Shown one piece after another: positions 48,251 to 60,607 of a stretch of DNA of 64,000 nucleotides. Positions within the stretch are counted from its first letter, which is position 1, and every line of letters begins with the position of its first letter. The notes below the pieces were generated by a model, which did no database searches, was not told the DNA's origin, and worked only from the letters and a program-made list of their open reading frames with translations. A program made the translations under genes and the position numbers. The stretch comes from Xiphias gladius (Eukaryota; Chordata; Actinopteri; Istiophoriformes; Xiphiidae), in the NCBI RefSeq assembly GCF_016859285.1, contig NC_053407.1:21235715-21299714 (forward strand), read 5' to 3'.

Positions 48251-51200
48251 ACCTGTAACTAAAAGACATGTTGCAAACCTGGGGCTGTGTTGTATTCCAG
48301 TATAGGATCACTAGTTGGTTTCTGGGGCTTCAGGTAAAATATAATATAGTGTGCATAGACTCAGTCCACCAATAAATACCTGTACTACCTCTGTATATAG
48401 ATTATTTATAACATTACCCATACAATATTAATTCCAGTGGTCTTTGCACTGATGTACAGCCACTACTACTTTGTTGTTCTTTAGTATAGTAACCACACCA
48501 CACCCCCATATAAACAGTATATAGGTATTATACTGTATGTTAGCTGACCAGATGTTGTTTATAAATACAGTAGGGTCCAAAAGTCTGAGACCACTTTCCC
48601 ATTCACTTGAATGGGACCCAGCGACTACCTACTTGCCTGCACATGATACTAATATGTTTATAATTCCTTGTCTTTGTTTTATTTCCTTTTCTGTGTATAG
48701 CTGAAGGTCTAAATGTGCATCTTCTTCTTAATCGTTCCCTAGATTTTGCAGGTCCTTTATCTGAGAGTCAAAAATCATCTATGTGTCAACATACTTGGCA
48801 ATAGAGCTGATTCGGATTTTGATTCTCATAATTCAGCTGCCATGTGCACTCTGATATGTGCACGGTAGTTGATGGGTCCTTGAATACGACAGAGTACATA
48901 CAGTGAACAATGCAAAAAGAGCTGTCGGTAGGTACCAACATCTTATTTTTGCCCCAGGCCCCTTATTTGCCTTTACTGTCAGAATTCATGAGCCAAACTG
49001 GAGGACTAAAGCGTGAAAAGAATTAACATTTTCTGACATTATAGAGAAAATATTACAGTATGTAAAATGTCTCATTTGAATACATAGACTTGTTTGTGCC
49101 CAGAGACAGGGATGCGAGTATTATAAAAATGAATACTACCACATGAATATAACATCAGAATGCTTGTAACTTTTTTCATCTAATGCATATTGCATTTGAT
49201 ATATAATTTAGAACTTGAAAACTATTTTCACTTCAGTGAAAGCATGCATGTAAACTTTGATGAAAACTATGTTGTTAGTAATTCTGGCCCCCGAATTTCT
49301 TTGCTTTGGTGCATAGTTCATGAATATTAAATCATCTTAAGGGGATACTTATGCTGTTCAATAAACCCTCTCTTTTACTCCCATATAAGGATCATGATTA
49401 GATTTTAAAGGAACCCTTTTGTGTCCTTTTTGACATTCCCATATAGGACTACCTGACCCATCAGTCAAACAGGACCTGATAAGCTCCTTGGACCCCACAG
49501 CCTTGTCCTTCGTGAGCACATCATCACCTCAGTGGGGCCGACCTCTCCCCTTTAATAACCATACCTGTCGGTGTCATGATACATGGTGCCTGACATCACC
49601 GTTGTGGAGTCATCATAAAGTGAGGGTGGAGGGGGCATTTTGAAGACATGCACTGTACCTTCATACTCATGGCTCACAGTCAAACACAACATCTGTGGTA
49701 GCGTGAGTTTTTTAGTTAGTTGAGCTCAAAACAATCCATCGACACTTAAGCGTTCACAATAATGGGAATCTGAGCATCCACAATGCAAAGACAAATGGTC
49801 AAGCACCATCTGCTGAAGAAGATCATTTTATATGTTAGAAAGCTCCTGTGTTGCTACTAAATGGACCTCGTGGTGAGATTGATTTGTCAACTCCTTGGAT
49901 ATATTTCTACAAGTTATTTATTAATTAAATCCAACAGATAATTAAACTTTTAAACATTTCATATATAAACATCAAAATATCAAACTTATCTGAGAGATTT
50001 ACGTTTTCAGCAGCTGAATGAGTCTAAATGAGGTAAAAATAAAAGCTTTATTGTGATAAAAAGTTTAATATAACGCTGACATTTATTTAAGTATAATTTT
50101 AAAATATTTATCACCACAAAATACAGGGTTCTTTCAGCATTTAAAAATAACACAGACTGCCTCAAAACTGTTTACAGTAGCTATAACACACACCCACTCC
50201 CTTAGGTAAAATCTAAATAGTACAGTTCACATTAAGTTAAAACAAATACCATATTAGAGAAAACATTGTAATGGGATGAAGTGCATGCCATGAGCTGGTA
50301 CCAGACTTCAGTCACAGAATGGGCCTTCAAAGAAACGTATTTAACTATTTAAATGAGAGGAAAACATGTTCTTCCTCTTACAAATGGAAAGTTAATTTTA
50401 CAATACAATGCATTGTAGCTAAATTTAGTATACCGAGGAGTTTTGCTGCTGAATCCTTACTTGGTGTTTTATGACCAGTAGCTTATACGTAAGCTGATGT
50501 TAACTTTAGATAGATATTGTTGTGTAACAGACAATACTGAGTCTGACTTGATGCCTCCTCTTGCTACTCTCAAATAATCGTTTTGCCGTTATCTCTTAAG
50601 GGTCAGTTTTGGCCACTGTTCAAGAAAAATTAACACAGCTAATGGGAACAGAATTTATAGATGAATAAAGGTGGATTCATGATAATACATATGTTTACAT
50701 CAATGGAAGGCGCAGACAGGGAAAAAAAGATATAATGAGAAGCAGGACAGCAGCTGTGACCAGTTAGTGAATAAAGCAGGGGAGTAAAGTAATTTATACA
50801 AATCTGACCTACTTTCAGGCATCACAAGAACAGGTTGTATTTCAGTTTATTCATGTACAGAGTCTGTACATGCTGATAGTCCACCACCCAGAACACTGAT
50901 TTCATATGGTGCTAGAGACTGGGTACAAACATCTACGTCACCAAATGAAATCAGTTTCTGAGTGCAGTCCGTTACTCAACAAGTCTTCTGATTGATACAG
51001 ACAATGCACTAGGCTTTAAATATGCTTCACAAGACATGTTGGATACAGAAAAAGAGATTCTTGATATTATGTAATAATGAATTGAAAGCCTTGTATTGCT
51101 AGTTGGATGCAGATGTAGGTCAGAAGTTGTTGCTGTCTGAAGAGAGAAGCTGTCCTGTAATTGATCCTCTCACTGCTCGATGCCCATTCTACGAATGAAC

Positions 51201-51300
51201 AGCAGAGTGTGCGGTTACATTGCAAGCCAGGGCCAGACCAGTGACCCAGTGGTGGATGAAACTTAACCTCATGAAGTTAAAAGAGATATTTTTGAAGAGG
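48251..51300. other. intergenic DNA, mostly featureless
   Basis: No coding exons seen. The string ACAGTAGGGTCCAAAAGTCT followed by GAGACCAC at about 48567-48594 resembles the terminus of another fish DNA transposon, but no internal part is present. The rest is AT-rich and unassigned. Confidence 0.45.
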
Positions 51301-51301
51301 C

Positions 51302-51323
51302 CAAAAAAAAAAAAAAAAAAAAA
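51302..51323. repeat. poly-A tract
   Basis: About 22 consecutive A with no recognisable retroposed body directly upstream. Confidence 0.9.
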
Positions 51324-51535
51324 GCAAAAAGACATTAAACAAAAAGAGGAAAGACCTAGGTGTCTCCTCTTACTTTACCTACCTGGATCAGAGTCCTCTG
51401 CTAGAAACCAGAATCATCACAAACATCATTACAGTAAAGCGATCGTGTCACATTTTAGACTGACATGGTGTTGGACATCAGGATACCTCTGAATCATTTT
51501 TGACTGAGATGACATTTTAGCAATGGAGTTGATGT

Positions 51536-52168
51536 TTTTAAAGTAATAGTTTGACATTTTGGGGAAAAACTGAAAATGTATTCACTCCTACGCAGAGAGT
51601 TATATAAGATGATTGATACCACTCTCATGTCTGTAAGTCAAATATGGCAAGCAGCTGATTAGTTTAGCTTACCATAAAGACTGAAAGCAGGGGGAAACAG
51701 CTAGCCTGTCTGAAGGTTAAAAAAAAAATCCAAACCTCTAAAGTCCAGTGATTAACACGTTACATCTTAAGTTTGAAAATGAAAAGTTGTGGTTTTATAG
51801 GGGAATTTCTGCCAGAAGTTAGTGTGCCCGGCCAAGAAAGAGTCCAGCAAATAACCTCTCAAAAAAACCCCAACGTCTCAATTTTAAATTTTTGATTTTT
51901 TTTTAACTAATTAAACAAATGAGATGTGCATTATTTATTACGCTTTAGAGTTGCTGGTAAGTGTATTTTTTTTTTAACTTTTGGGCAAAGCCAGGCTAGC
52001 AGCTTCCCCCTGCTTCCAGTCTTTATGCTAAGCTAAGCTAACTGGCTTTACCTTCATGCTTAGAGTACAGACATGAGAGTGGTATCGATCTTCTCATCTA
52101 ACTCTCGGTAAGAAAGTGAATAAGTGTATTTGTCACGATGTCAAACTATTTCTTTAATTCCTTTAAAA
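51536..52168. mobile_element. long-terminal-inverted-repeat foldback element, full copy
   Basis: The left arm (about 51536-51715) contains AGTAATAGTTTGACATTTTG, GATACCACTCTCATGTCTGT and CAGGGGGAAACAGCTAGCCT. The right arm (about 51975-52168) carries these in reverse complement: AGGCTAGCAGCTTCCCCCTG, ACAGACATGAGAGTGGTATC and TGTCAAACTATTTC. The arms are close to 190 bp and imperfect; the middle is about 250 bp, AT-rich and non-coding. This is a non-autonomous DNA element. Confidence 0.85.
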
Positions 52169-53635
52169 GCAAAAGGTGATCAACAACAGGCCAAACTGAG
52201 TATGAATTGATGCAGAGGCAGGCCTAACACCTGAACACTGGCCCGCTAATGTCATAGTAGCATTAGGCATCATCTTACGAGGACAAATCCTCCATTCAGG
52301 GTTGTCCATAAGGTCAAACATAGGTCAGAAAGGTGTCAGTACATTGCTGGAGTCTATAAATCACAGCTTTCGTGTGAAAAAATGGAAATGTTACAGAAAA
52401 CAACAGGTATTGCCGAGATACAGCAGCGGTAGACTGAAAGAGAAGTGAGAAGTGAGTTTTAAAAATCATGCATAATGGTTGAATATTTAGTTCTGAGCTA
52501 CAGAAAAAAACAGATTGTTGACAATAAATGTGCAACATAAATGCATCAGGTCTAGCAAGTTTAATATTAATGCTTCTACCACAGGAACTATGACTAATGT
52601 TTGTTCCCAGATGGCTTCATGGGAACAGGAGCTGAATGGGGTGAAGGTTTATCATATGACACACTGTTCATCACACCTCCTCTTCCCCTTCCTTCCTACC
52701 ACGTTCATGGGCCATATCTCATCTAAGTCAGTACAAATTCAACACGCAGACACAAAAAGAGACTGATTAATACACGTTTTCATTCAAGGAAAAGATTTGT
52801 CGCAGTGCGATCTCGCCTCATCATACAAAAACAACACTGGATGAGTTAGGGGAAAGGAAATGAGATTCTGTCTTCCTCTGGGTTTGCTGGTAAATGCTCT
52901 GCATCACCAAAGGGGGATGATGACTGAGCCACAGACAAATGAGAGAGGTGACCCCAGGAGAAACTGTAGTCATCAATTTTTATCTCATCTCTCCAATATT
53001 TTTGTCTGGTGTGATCAGCCGTCCGAGAATTCAGAGCGAGAGTGAGTCATCCAGTGATCACTCGGGTATGAGGAGCAGAAGTCAGTGGAGACTCATGGAT
53101 GAGAAGGATATGATGGCGGCGATGTATCATTTCCCCTGAGCTCAATCTGAAGCTGGTGTGTCTCCAGTTGCAGTTTCATGTTCGTATCAGAGTGAATGCT
53201 CCTCGGCATGCTTAAGTGAGTTCACACGTAGGGCAAGCAGAGCAATTATCCTTAATGGCAGAGGGTATAACCCCCATGAATATGTGCAATGGTGTGCTCA
53301 CCCAGGCAGAGAAAGGAGGACAGAGTGAATCTGGTGGAAAGGTTTCCTATTCATCATGACATGAACGAAGAGACTTGTTGACCCAACCAAAGCATAACTG
53401 GCATTTAGGTTTATGAAGTATTGACCGATGAAGTTCAGCAGGTGAGGGGAACATGAGTCAGCCACACCACGGGGAGACTAAAAACCAATTATTTGAGGCA
53501 TTTACTCTACAAAAGCAAACAAACAGCATAAAGAACTGATGAATAATCTTCAGATTCCTCTTCCAGTGAAAAGTATTTTTCTGCTCATGTGACCACAGAC
53601 AAATAGCAGCATCATTTACAAGGTCTTGCTTCCTT
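52169..53635. other. intergenic DNA, nothing recognised
   Basis: Short open frames are present but none is protein-like or spliced. No repeat family was recognised. Confidence 0.45.
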
Positions 53636-53925
53636 TGGGTTAAAGGAAAATACAGTAATAGACTTTCTTGCTAAGAGTTAGACGAGGAGATCGATACCAC
53701 TCACAGGCTTATACGGTAAATATGAAGCTATATGAAGCCAGCAGCCAGTTAGCTTAGCATAAAGACCGGAAACAGGGGGAAACAGCTAGCCTGGCCCTGT
53801 CCACAGGTAAAAAACACACACTGTAGCTACATATGTAGCATATACATGTGAGATTGGTATTGATCTTCTCATCAAGACCATGGATAAGCGAATTTCCCAA
53901 AAAATGTTGAACTATTGCTGTAAGA
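53636..53925. mobile_element. shorter relative of the foldback element
   Basis: The left part has GAGATCGATACCACTCACAG, GTTAGCTTAGCATAAAGACC and CAGGGGGAAACAGCTAGCCT. The right part has GAGATTGGTATTGATCTTCT then GCGAATTTCCC and TTGAACTATTGCTGTAA, the inverted end. The right arm lacks the CAGCTAGCC segment, so it is a deletion derivative of the 51536-52168 family. Confidence 0.8.
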
Positions 53926-55461
53926 CAATAAGAGAGAAATGTATCAGGAATCTACAGGATCTTCCTGAGATCAGAAACCCAGTAAGACTTTGGGCATTTG
54001 GCCAAAGGGAGATAACTCAGCCCCATCTGCCTCCGTAAGACACTGAACTGAAGATGAGTCAGTCCACCTCCTAAAAACTAAAACTTGGATGTGCGTCATG
54101 TTCCAAGACTTAAAGCAATCAATCTTGTGACAGATGAGTCATACAAAAACATTTCCTGGGCTTTTTCATTTTGAAGAGGCAGCAAACACAAACAACGGTG
54201 AGCGATTAAAACGTAAATTTACCTTGGCACAGAGATGGTTATGAATGAGGATGGATGCAAGAGAAAGAGAACTGGAATTACTTTCGTCAAATTATGTAAA
54301 ATAGATGTCACAGTATTTGATGTTGGGGGATGAGTAACCAGGGGATTTTAGAGACTTGCCAGTCTGCTGTTAATTAGTTTGGACCTGTATCGCCTGGTCT
54401 GAGATCAGTCACTGTGCAGACAAAGGAAGACTTCAGCACAGGCAGGATTTAAATGACAGAATGAGGTTTGCGGGGAGTGTGTTCTGTAGCTCTATATACA
54501 CGCGCTGATGTTGGGCAGCATCCAGGTGTGGTCACCTGGCATTGACATATGCAAAATTTAGATATGAGAGCATGAGGTTGAAGTGGAGACAGAAAATGTC
54601 ATATGGACAAAGATATACCCAAGATCATTTGGTACAAAGGAAGGATGTTTAGCCTTGAAGTGGCATCACATTTAGTCTGTGAGAACAGACAGAAGTGAGA
54701 GCCATAAAGCGTTTTCTCTGAGAAGGACTACATCTAATTCTTGTGTCACTGCAAAGAGGATCACCAGATAGTGACTGAGAGAATAAACCCTTTTACTGGA
54801 CCTCCTTCTGGAAAGAATGCTTATTAAATTCCTCCCCTCATCAACACAAACTTTTCTGTCTTGTTTGTGGCAGAGTTGTTGTTAACTTTTTTTCCTTTTT
54901 TTTTTTTTTTTTTTTTAAGCTAATGCCACCCAGAAGCAAAAAAAAAACTAAAACACATTTGAAGCCAAACAAGCCTTGACAGCAAGTGTTTGAAGACATG
55001 ATAGAGATCTGTCACTCAGCAAGGCCACAGGTGACTGGCTGCCGTTCAAAAATAGACTGAAAATAAAACTGCTATGTCACTTTCTGTAACAGCCCATGAA
55101 ATTTCACGCACGTTGTGACATAGTAGGACTGCAAGTAAAACTGCATCTTTGTCTTTAAAACACTAAACAAGCTAAACAAAAAAATTAATATATACACAAA
55201 CCCAGGGATAAACACCAACACTAACCTGTTGCAAATGTCCGTCACCTACCACACGATGAAATTATTTCCTTCCTGGAGACGCTTTCACACTTGCTGCTCC
55301 GCCTGAAAGCCAGTCCCAACCCATACCCCGTACTAAAGTATTATACTGTACCGTAGGAGCTGTAGCCTCTGTATGAGTGTGTGTGATTGTGTGTGTGTGT
55401 GTGAACACACTGAGTGGCAGCAGAGTTATAAGATGGAGATGGCACTGAGAGCACAGCCCCC

Positions 55462-55505
<44 letters not shown>

Positions 55506-57300
55506 TTTTTACAGTTAGGGTGAGCTGTTCATCCACTGCTTTACCAGTCATTATTGTAACTGTGAGTCAACTCGAGCTCCCGCAGGCACACAAACACGCA
55601 CGCATGCAGATAGACTGCACTGTAGTAGTAGTCTATGTTCACAGTAAGTTATAAGGATGTAGAAAGAGAAGATGTGAAGGTTTTACAAGCTTTAGAAACG
55701 AGTTCTGACAATATAAATAATCCCAGAGCACATAAAATTTACAGTGGCAGCTGCTTAAGTGCTCACTCATTCTCACAAACACACAGACAGACACTTCACA
55801 CCCGACATGACAAAGCATCCCTACTCTCGCCAACACAAACATGCAATTACTCCATTTACACACTTCATCCACATAATCCTGTAGACTTATTTCCTACATG
55901 CTTGCACATGACTAACTCTAAAATGCTGTGAAAATACCTCACAGCAGTATATTTCCTTGGTTTCCCACATTTCGAGCTGGAATAGACTCCTGACCTCCTT
56001 CAAGGAGGCAAAATAAATTGTGTGTAGAGAAAACAGGAACATAGTTTGGTTAGACCGGCCATGACTTGAGTTATTCAATTATTACCAGAACAACAAGGCT
56101 TATACAAACTCTGCAACTTGCCCCATGAGTAAAACCACACAAACTGGGGGAATTCCCCTGCAGGGCGGGAAAGGAAGGGGTGAAATTGTAACCGCATGGT
56201 GATAGCAGGTGAGAGGGTGCGACTCACAGAGCAGGAATCTCACCCTGCATTCCTCTGGTGTGACGGGAAATGGAATAATTGTGCCGCTGTCAAAGACAAA
56301 AGGCTTGGTACAACTCATACATGTGCATACTTAGCCCCCATCCTCAAGTATGTACTTAATTTCCCAGTATCCGTTACTATACGGTGAGTCAGCTGACCAT
56401 ACGATGAGTTGCTTCCTCTCCTCCTTTCATCTCTGCATCCAGAAGATGCCAAAGGAAGTGGCTGCGAGGGCTGAGTCACATCGACTTCTCATCCTGATCT
56501 CACCACAAAACCCCTCCTCCTCATCTCTGTGACAAAATCACACACACTTTGATCCAGCTGTCAGTCGTCCAGCATGCTCCTCCTGCACCTGTTACGGCTG
56601 TCTCCTCCTTTAACCTCTCACCTCTCACCCCCCTCCGTTCACTTTCCGGCATCATTCCAGCTGCCTGTGATTCCAACGGCCACAGCATCGTAAGGACTGC
56701 CTCTGTGGACGTCCTCAGTCCTGCAGCCAGCCTCTGCCCGCGGCCCAACCTCCTGACCGTCCTCGCACGATCCCCAGTCCTCACCAGCTGCCTCACCAGA
56801 GGATGACTATGCTATAAAGACTCAGAGAGCCTGAAAATATATCTCCTCTTTTCACTGTCTGTTTCCCCCTTCTTCTTGTCTCTCTCTGTTTGTTTGACTC
56901 TGACACTCAGCATGCAGACATGAGCTATATCGAGACCGTTTCAGTATAGATCTCTTGGTCACGACCCAACCTACTGAAGTGTCAAATGCTCAGTTCTACC
57001 TCACAGTCTGCACTGAACAAAGAGCTATATCGAGATAGGCACTGATGCTTGTTTTTCCCTTTAGGTTTTATAAGGGTAACCCGCAGTACCGTGATGGTAT
57101 TTTATTCAGATATTATTATGATTGGGCCGGGGAGACAGCAATGTACTGCTTGATGTTTAGTAGCAAAAACACAGACAGATGTATGGTTACTGTATGTCTC
57201 TGTGCATTAAAAGGGCACCTAAGCGAGCATACAAATTTCAAAGAAGGGAGCCAACCTCATTTAGATTTAATTTAAATTTTATTAAAATGAAATAAACATA
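53926..57300. other. intergenic DNA with simple repeats
   Basis: Holds a poly-T run at about 54895-54916 and CT and GT microsatellites near 55.4 kb. The plus-strand frame at 56549-56806 and its minus-strand counterpart are open over 80 codons, but I recognise no family in either. Confidence 0.45.
55467..55503. repeat. CT microsatellite
   Basis: About 18 tandem CT dinucleotides; a short GT run lies nearby at 55377-55401. Confidence 0.93.
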
Positions 57301-57329
57301 AAACATTTTTTTTGCCTGCGACCGTCCAC

Positions 57330-60300
57330 AGTTGGGGAAGAAGATCTGGGTTTTGGGGGTTCACCCCCCCCCCCTTATTTTCACATGGGCATGGGTGGAA
57401 TGTCTTTGGGAATCACCGTGGAAGCTTATGTTTTTGAGTGTTACGACAGGATTTTCATTGTGTGTTTTCTTATGCAGCATGTATCCTCGCACTGTTTCGC
57501 ATCGCAGGCCCTCCCTATCCTTGATGGAGGCAATCCTGTGAGAATTATATCTTGTAATATAAAGGGGCTTAATGGTCCTGTGAAAGGAACTACAATTTTC
57601 TCTCATCTAAAACAGTTAAAAACAGATGTTATTCCTACAAGAAACACACTGAAGATTGGAAGACCATAACAGACTCCGTAAATGTGGGTTCTGCAATTTT
57701 TTCACTCCAAATTTAATAGCAGGTCTAGGAGTGTGGCAATATTAATCACCAAAAGAACAGAGTTTACATCGTCTGATGTAATCATTGACCCTAATGGCCG
57801 TTTTATTATAGTTTCGAAATCTCTTTTTCATAAACCTGTTGTCTTGGTAAATGTTTATGCTCCATTGGGATGATGTCCATTTGCAGATAAAGTTTTATCA
57901 TTAATATCTAATATGAAAAAAGACCGGCTTATCTTTTCAGGAGATCTGAATTGTGCTACGGATCCACTGCTTGATAGGTGTAGTTCTAAGGGAATACCTT
58001 CTGGTATGGCAAAGGCTATCTCACTGCTTATGCAACAAATGGTGGAGATTTTTGAGCCCACTGGCTAGGCAGTTTTCCTTTTCTTTCCCGTGTTCATCAC
58101 TCTTTTTCCAGACTAGATTATTTCCTTAAAGATAGCTCCCTCATTCCAATGGTTAGACAATTTGAATATACAGCTATAGTTATATCAGATCACTTGCCTG
58201 TGATACTAGACCTATGTTTTCCTTTAAGCATTAGAGAACGACCTCTGTGGAGACTTAACGCCCTTCTGCTTTCCAGTGAAAAATACTGCCGTTTTGTATC
58301 AACTAACAGAGATGTATGTTCTGTTAGGAGGCAGATTTAGATCAGGCTCTTGAACAGGACAAGCTCAATAATGCCATTATGATCATTGGAGATTGGTAAA
58401 ACCCCAGGCCCCGATGGCTACCCAGTATAATTTTATAAGAAATTTAAAAATAAACTCACGCTGGTTGCTTTAGAAGTATTTCAAGAATCTTTGGAAAAAA
58501 TGGTTCCTTACCCCTACCCTTTCACAGACATCTATTTTGCTTCTGCTTAAAAAGGACAAGGACCTGACTCAATGTGGATCATAGCACCCTATCTCACTGT
58601 TGAATGTGGATGTGAAAGGTTTGGCTTAAGTGCTGGCGCGTCGTTTAGAGCACAGTTTTCCTAAAATAATCCCAGACGATCAGACAGATTTAATTAAAAA
58701 ATCGTTACACCTTTTCCCGATATCCGTCGGTTGGCTGATTTGGTTTATTCAACCACCGCTTCTCATGTCCACAGGTTGTAATCTCTTTGGATGCGGGGAA
58801 GGGATTGAGTGGAATGATTACACTTGTTTAGCGTCTTAAAAAAATTGGGATTTGTCATGACATTTGTAGCATGGGTTAAGCTATTATATGATTCACCCTT
58901 AGCGTGCATACGGACAAATTATTCTCATTCTGATTATTTCTCATAAACATGTGGCACTCCCCAAGGATGTCCATTGTCCCCGCTTTTTGTAAGCGTAATT
59001 GCAATCTACTGCACTTAAATCAACCAAGGCATTAGGAGAGGGGACATGGAACATTGTGTATCTCTATATGCTAACAACCTCTTGCTTTATGTTAGTGACC
59101 CTAGTGGTCATGTGATTGTATCATTACTAGGCCAATTAAATTTCCATAAAAGCAAATGTTTCCCCATTAATAACTTAGCCCTACAGATTCCTAGAGGAAT
59201 CTTTGCCTTTTCATTTATCTCAAGACAGTTTCAAATATCTAGGAATATGAAGGACGTGCTCTTTCACATCAGTCAACCAATCTATAATCTCCTTTACTTG
59301 GAAAACAAGGTCACAAGGATTAATAAATACATTCTCCAAAGAGGCCGTGAGGTAGGTGGACTGGGCCTTCCTAGCCTTATTCATTACTATTGGGCCTCTA
59401 ATATTGAAAAAGGTATTATTTTCGCTCCACCGGCCAGGTAAAAACTGGTATCTGTTTGAGACACGCTGAAACGCTCTCAATTTACACTCAACCCTGATGT
59501 GCTCTCCACCCTCAAAATTTTTTATCAGTTTCGCTGCCACTTTAAGCTCACATCAGCTTCAGTTCTTGGTCCTATTCATAGAAAACATCTATTCTCCAAC
59601 TTCTATTCTCGACTCTACCTATAAACAATGGGGTTTGAATGGTCTTATGTGCAGAAATTCCCTCTTTTCCTGATCTTCCACCTACTACAATGCTGGAAAA
59701 ACGCGCTCTTAGCTTTGATGATAAAGAGTTTATCTCTGTAATATACTCTCAACTGATGTCTTTAAGAGATCAAAACTTACACAAAATTAAAACTAGATGA
59801 GAGGACAAACTGGACCTTACTAAGGAGCACTGGTCAAAAGCTCAGCAGAGGGTCCAATTCAAAGTTTTGCATAGAGTTAATTTAAGCAAAGCCAGGCTTG
59901 CGGACATATATCCTTGGACAAACGCTGGCTGTGACAGGTGATCCTTCTCTCCAGCCATTCTAACACATGCATTATGGTCCTGCCCTCTGCTTGACAACTT
60001 CTGGGCAACGGTTTTTAAACCCATCAGTGAGGTTCTTGGGATGACATTAAGACCTTGCCTGCTTATAGCTGTATTTGGTATTATAGCAGATGAAACTCTG
60101 GGTTTAAATGCAAATCAATCTGACATAATTGCATTCACATCGCTTTTTCGCCTGTGGGAGAATTTTGTTGGTCTGGAAATCTACTACCTCTCCATCTACT
60201 GCTGCTTGGCTGGAGGATGTAATGTTTTTTTTTAAACTAGAGGAAAGATTAAATTTAGCTGAGGGGATCAGTGAAGTTCTATTTGAAATGGTAACCTTCT

Positions 60301-60512
60301 CGGGGAATTAGCCACTGGATGAAAGCATTTGAATGTAACTGGGGAACTGAAATGTTGTACTGTGAGCACGTCAGATGCCAAGGTGTATTTGGGGAGGGTG
60401 GGTAAGGAGAACTTTGTTTATAAAAAAAAAAAAAAAAAAACAGAGGCTAATGTAATGCATTTTGTAACTTGTATTGCACCATTCCTTCAATTAAAAAAAA
60501 AAAAAAAAATTT
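57330..60512 (+). mobile_element. decayed L1/Tx1-like non-LTR retrotransposon (LINE)
   Basis: The plus strand shows successive but frame-broken remnants of an ORF2-type protein. The endonuclease start is near 57540 (RIISCNIKGLNGPVKG), with further endonuclease pieces at 57700-57870 and 57910-58040. The reverse transcriptase has TPGPDGYP near 58400, GTPQGCPLSP near 58950-58980 and the active-site box at about 59065-59085 reading YANNLLLY. A C-terminal Cys/His segment lies near 59930-60005 (ALWSCPLLDNFW). Two A-tracts end it at 60421-60440 and 60492-60509. Many stops and frameshifts mean it is inactive. The 5' boundary is approximate. Confidence 0.85.
60421..60509 (+). repeat. double poly-A end of the LINE copy
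   Basis: Two runs of about 18 A are separated by about 50 bp of unique-looking sequence (CAGAGGCTAATGTAATGCAT and onward). The outer run is the likely insertion end. Confidence 0.7.
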
Positions 60513-60586
60513 AAGGCAATATCCCATCAGACGTCACACTCTCCCTTGGGTTCAGCAGGCAACAAGGTGACAAGATAAAACATGCG

Positions 60587-60607
60587 CACACACACACACA
60601 CACACAT
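60587..60607. repeat. CA microsatellite
   Basis: About ten tandem CA dinucleotides just beyond the LINE end. Confidence 0.9.

Noticed and set aside
52939..53139. Plus-strand 66-codon frame ending MDEKDMMAAMYHFP
   Set aside because: No homology recognised and no splice context; probably chance.
56521..56806. Open frames on both strands at 56.5-56.8 kb
   Set aside because: Neither strand shows recognisable domains, good splice sites or a convincing start; the block is merely GC-richer.
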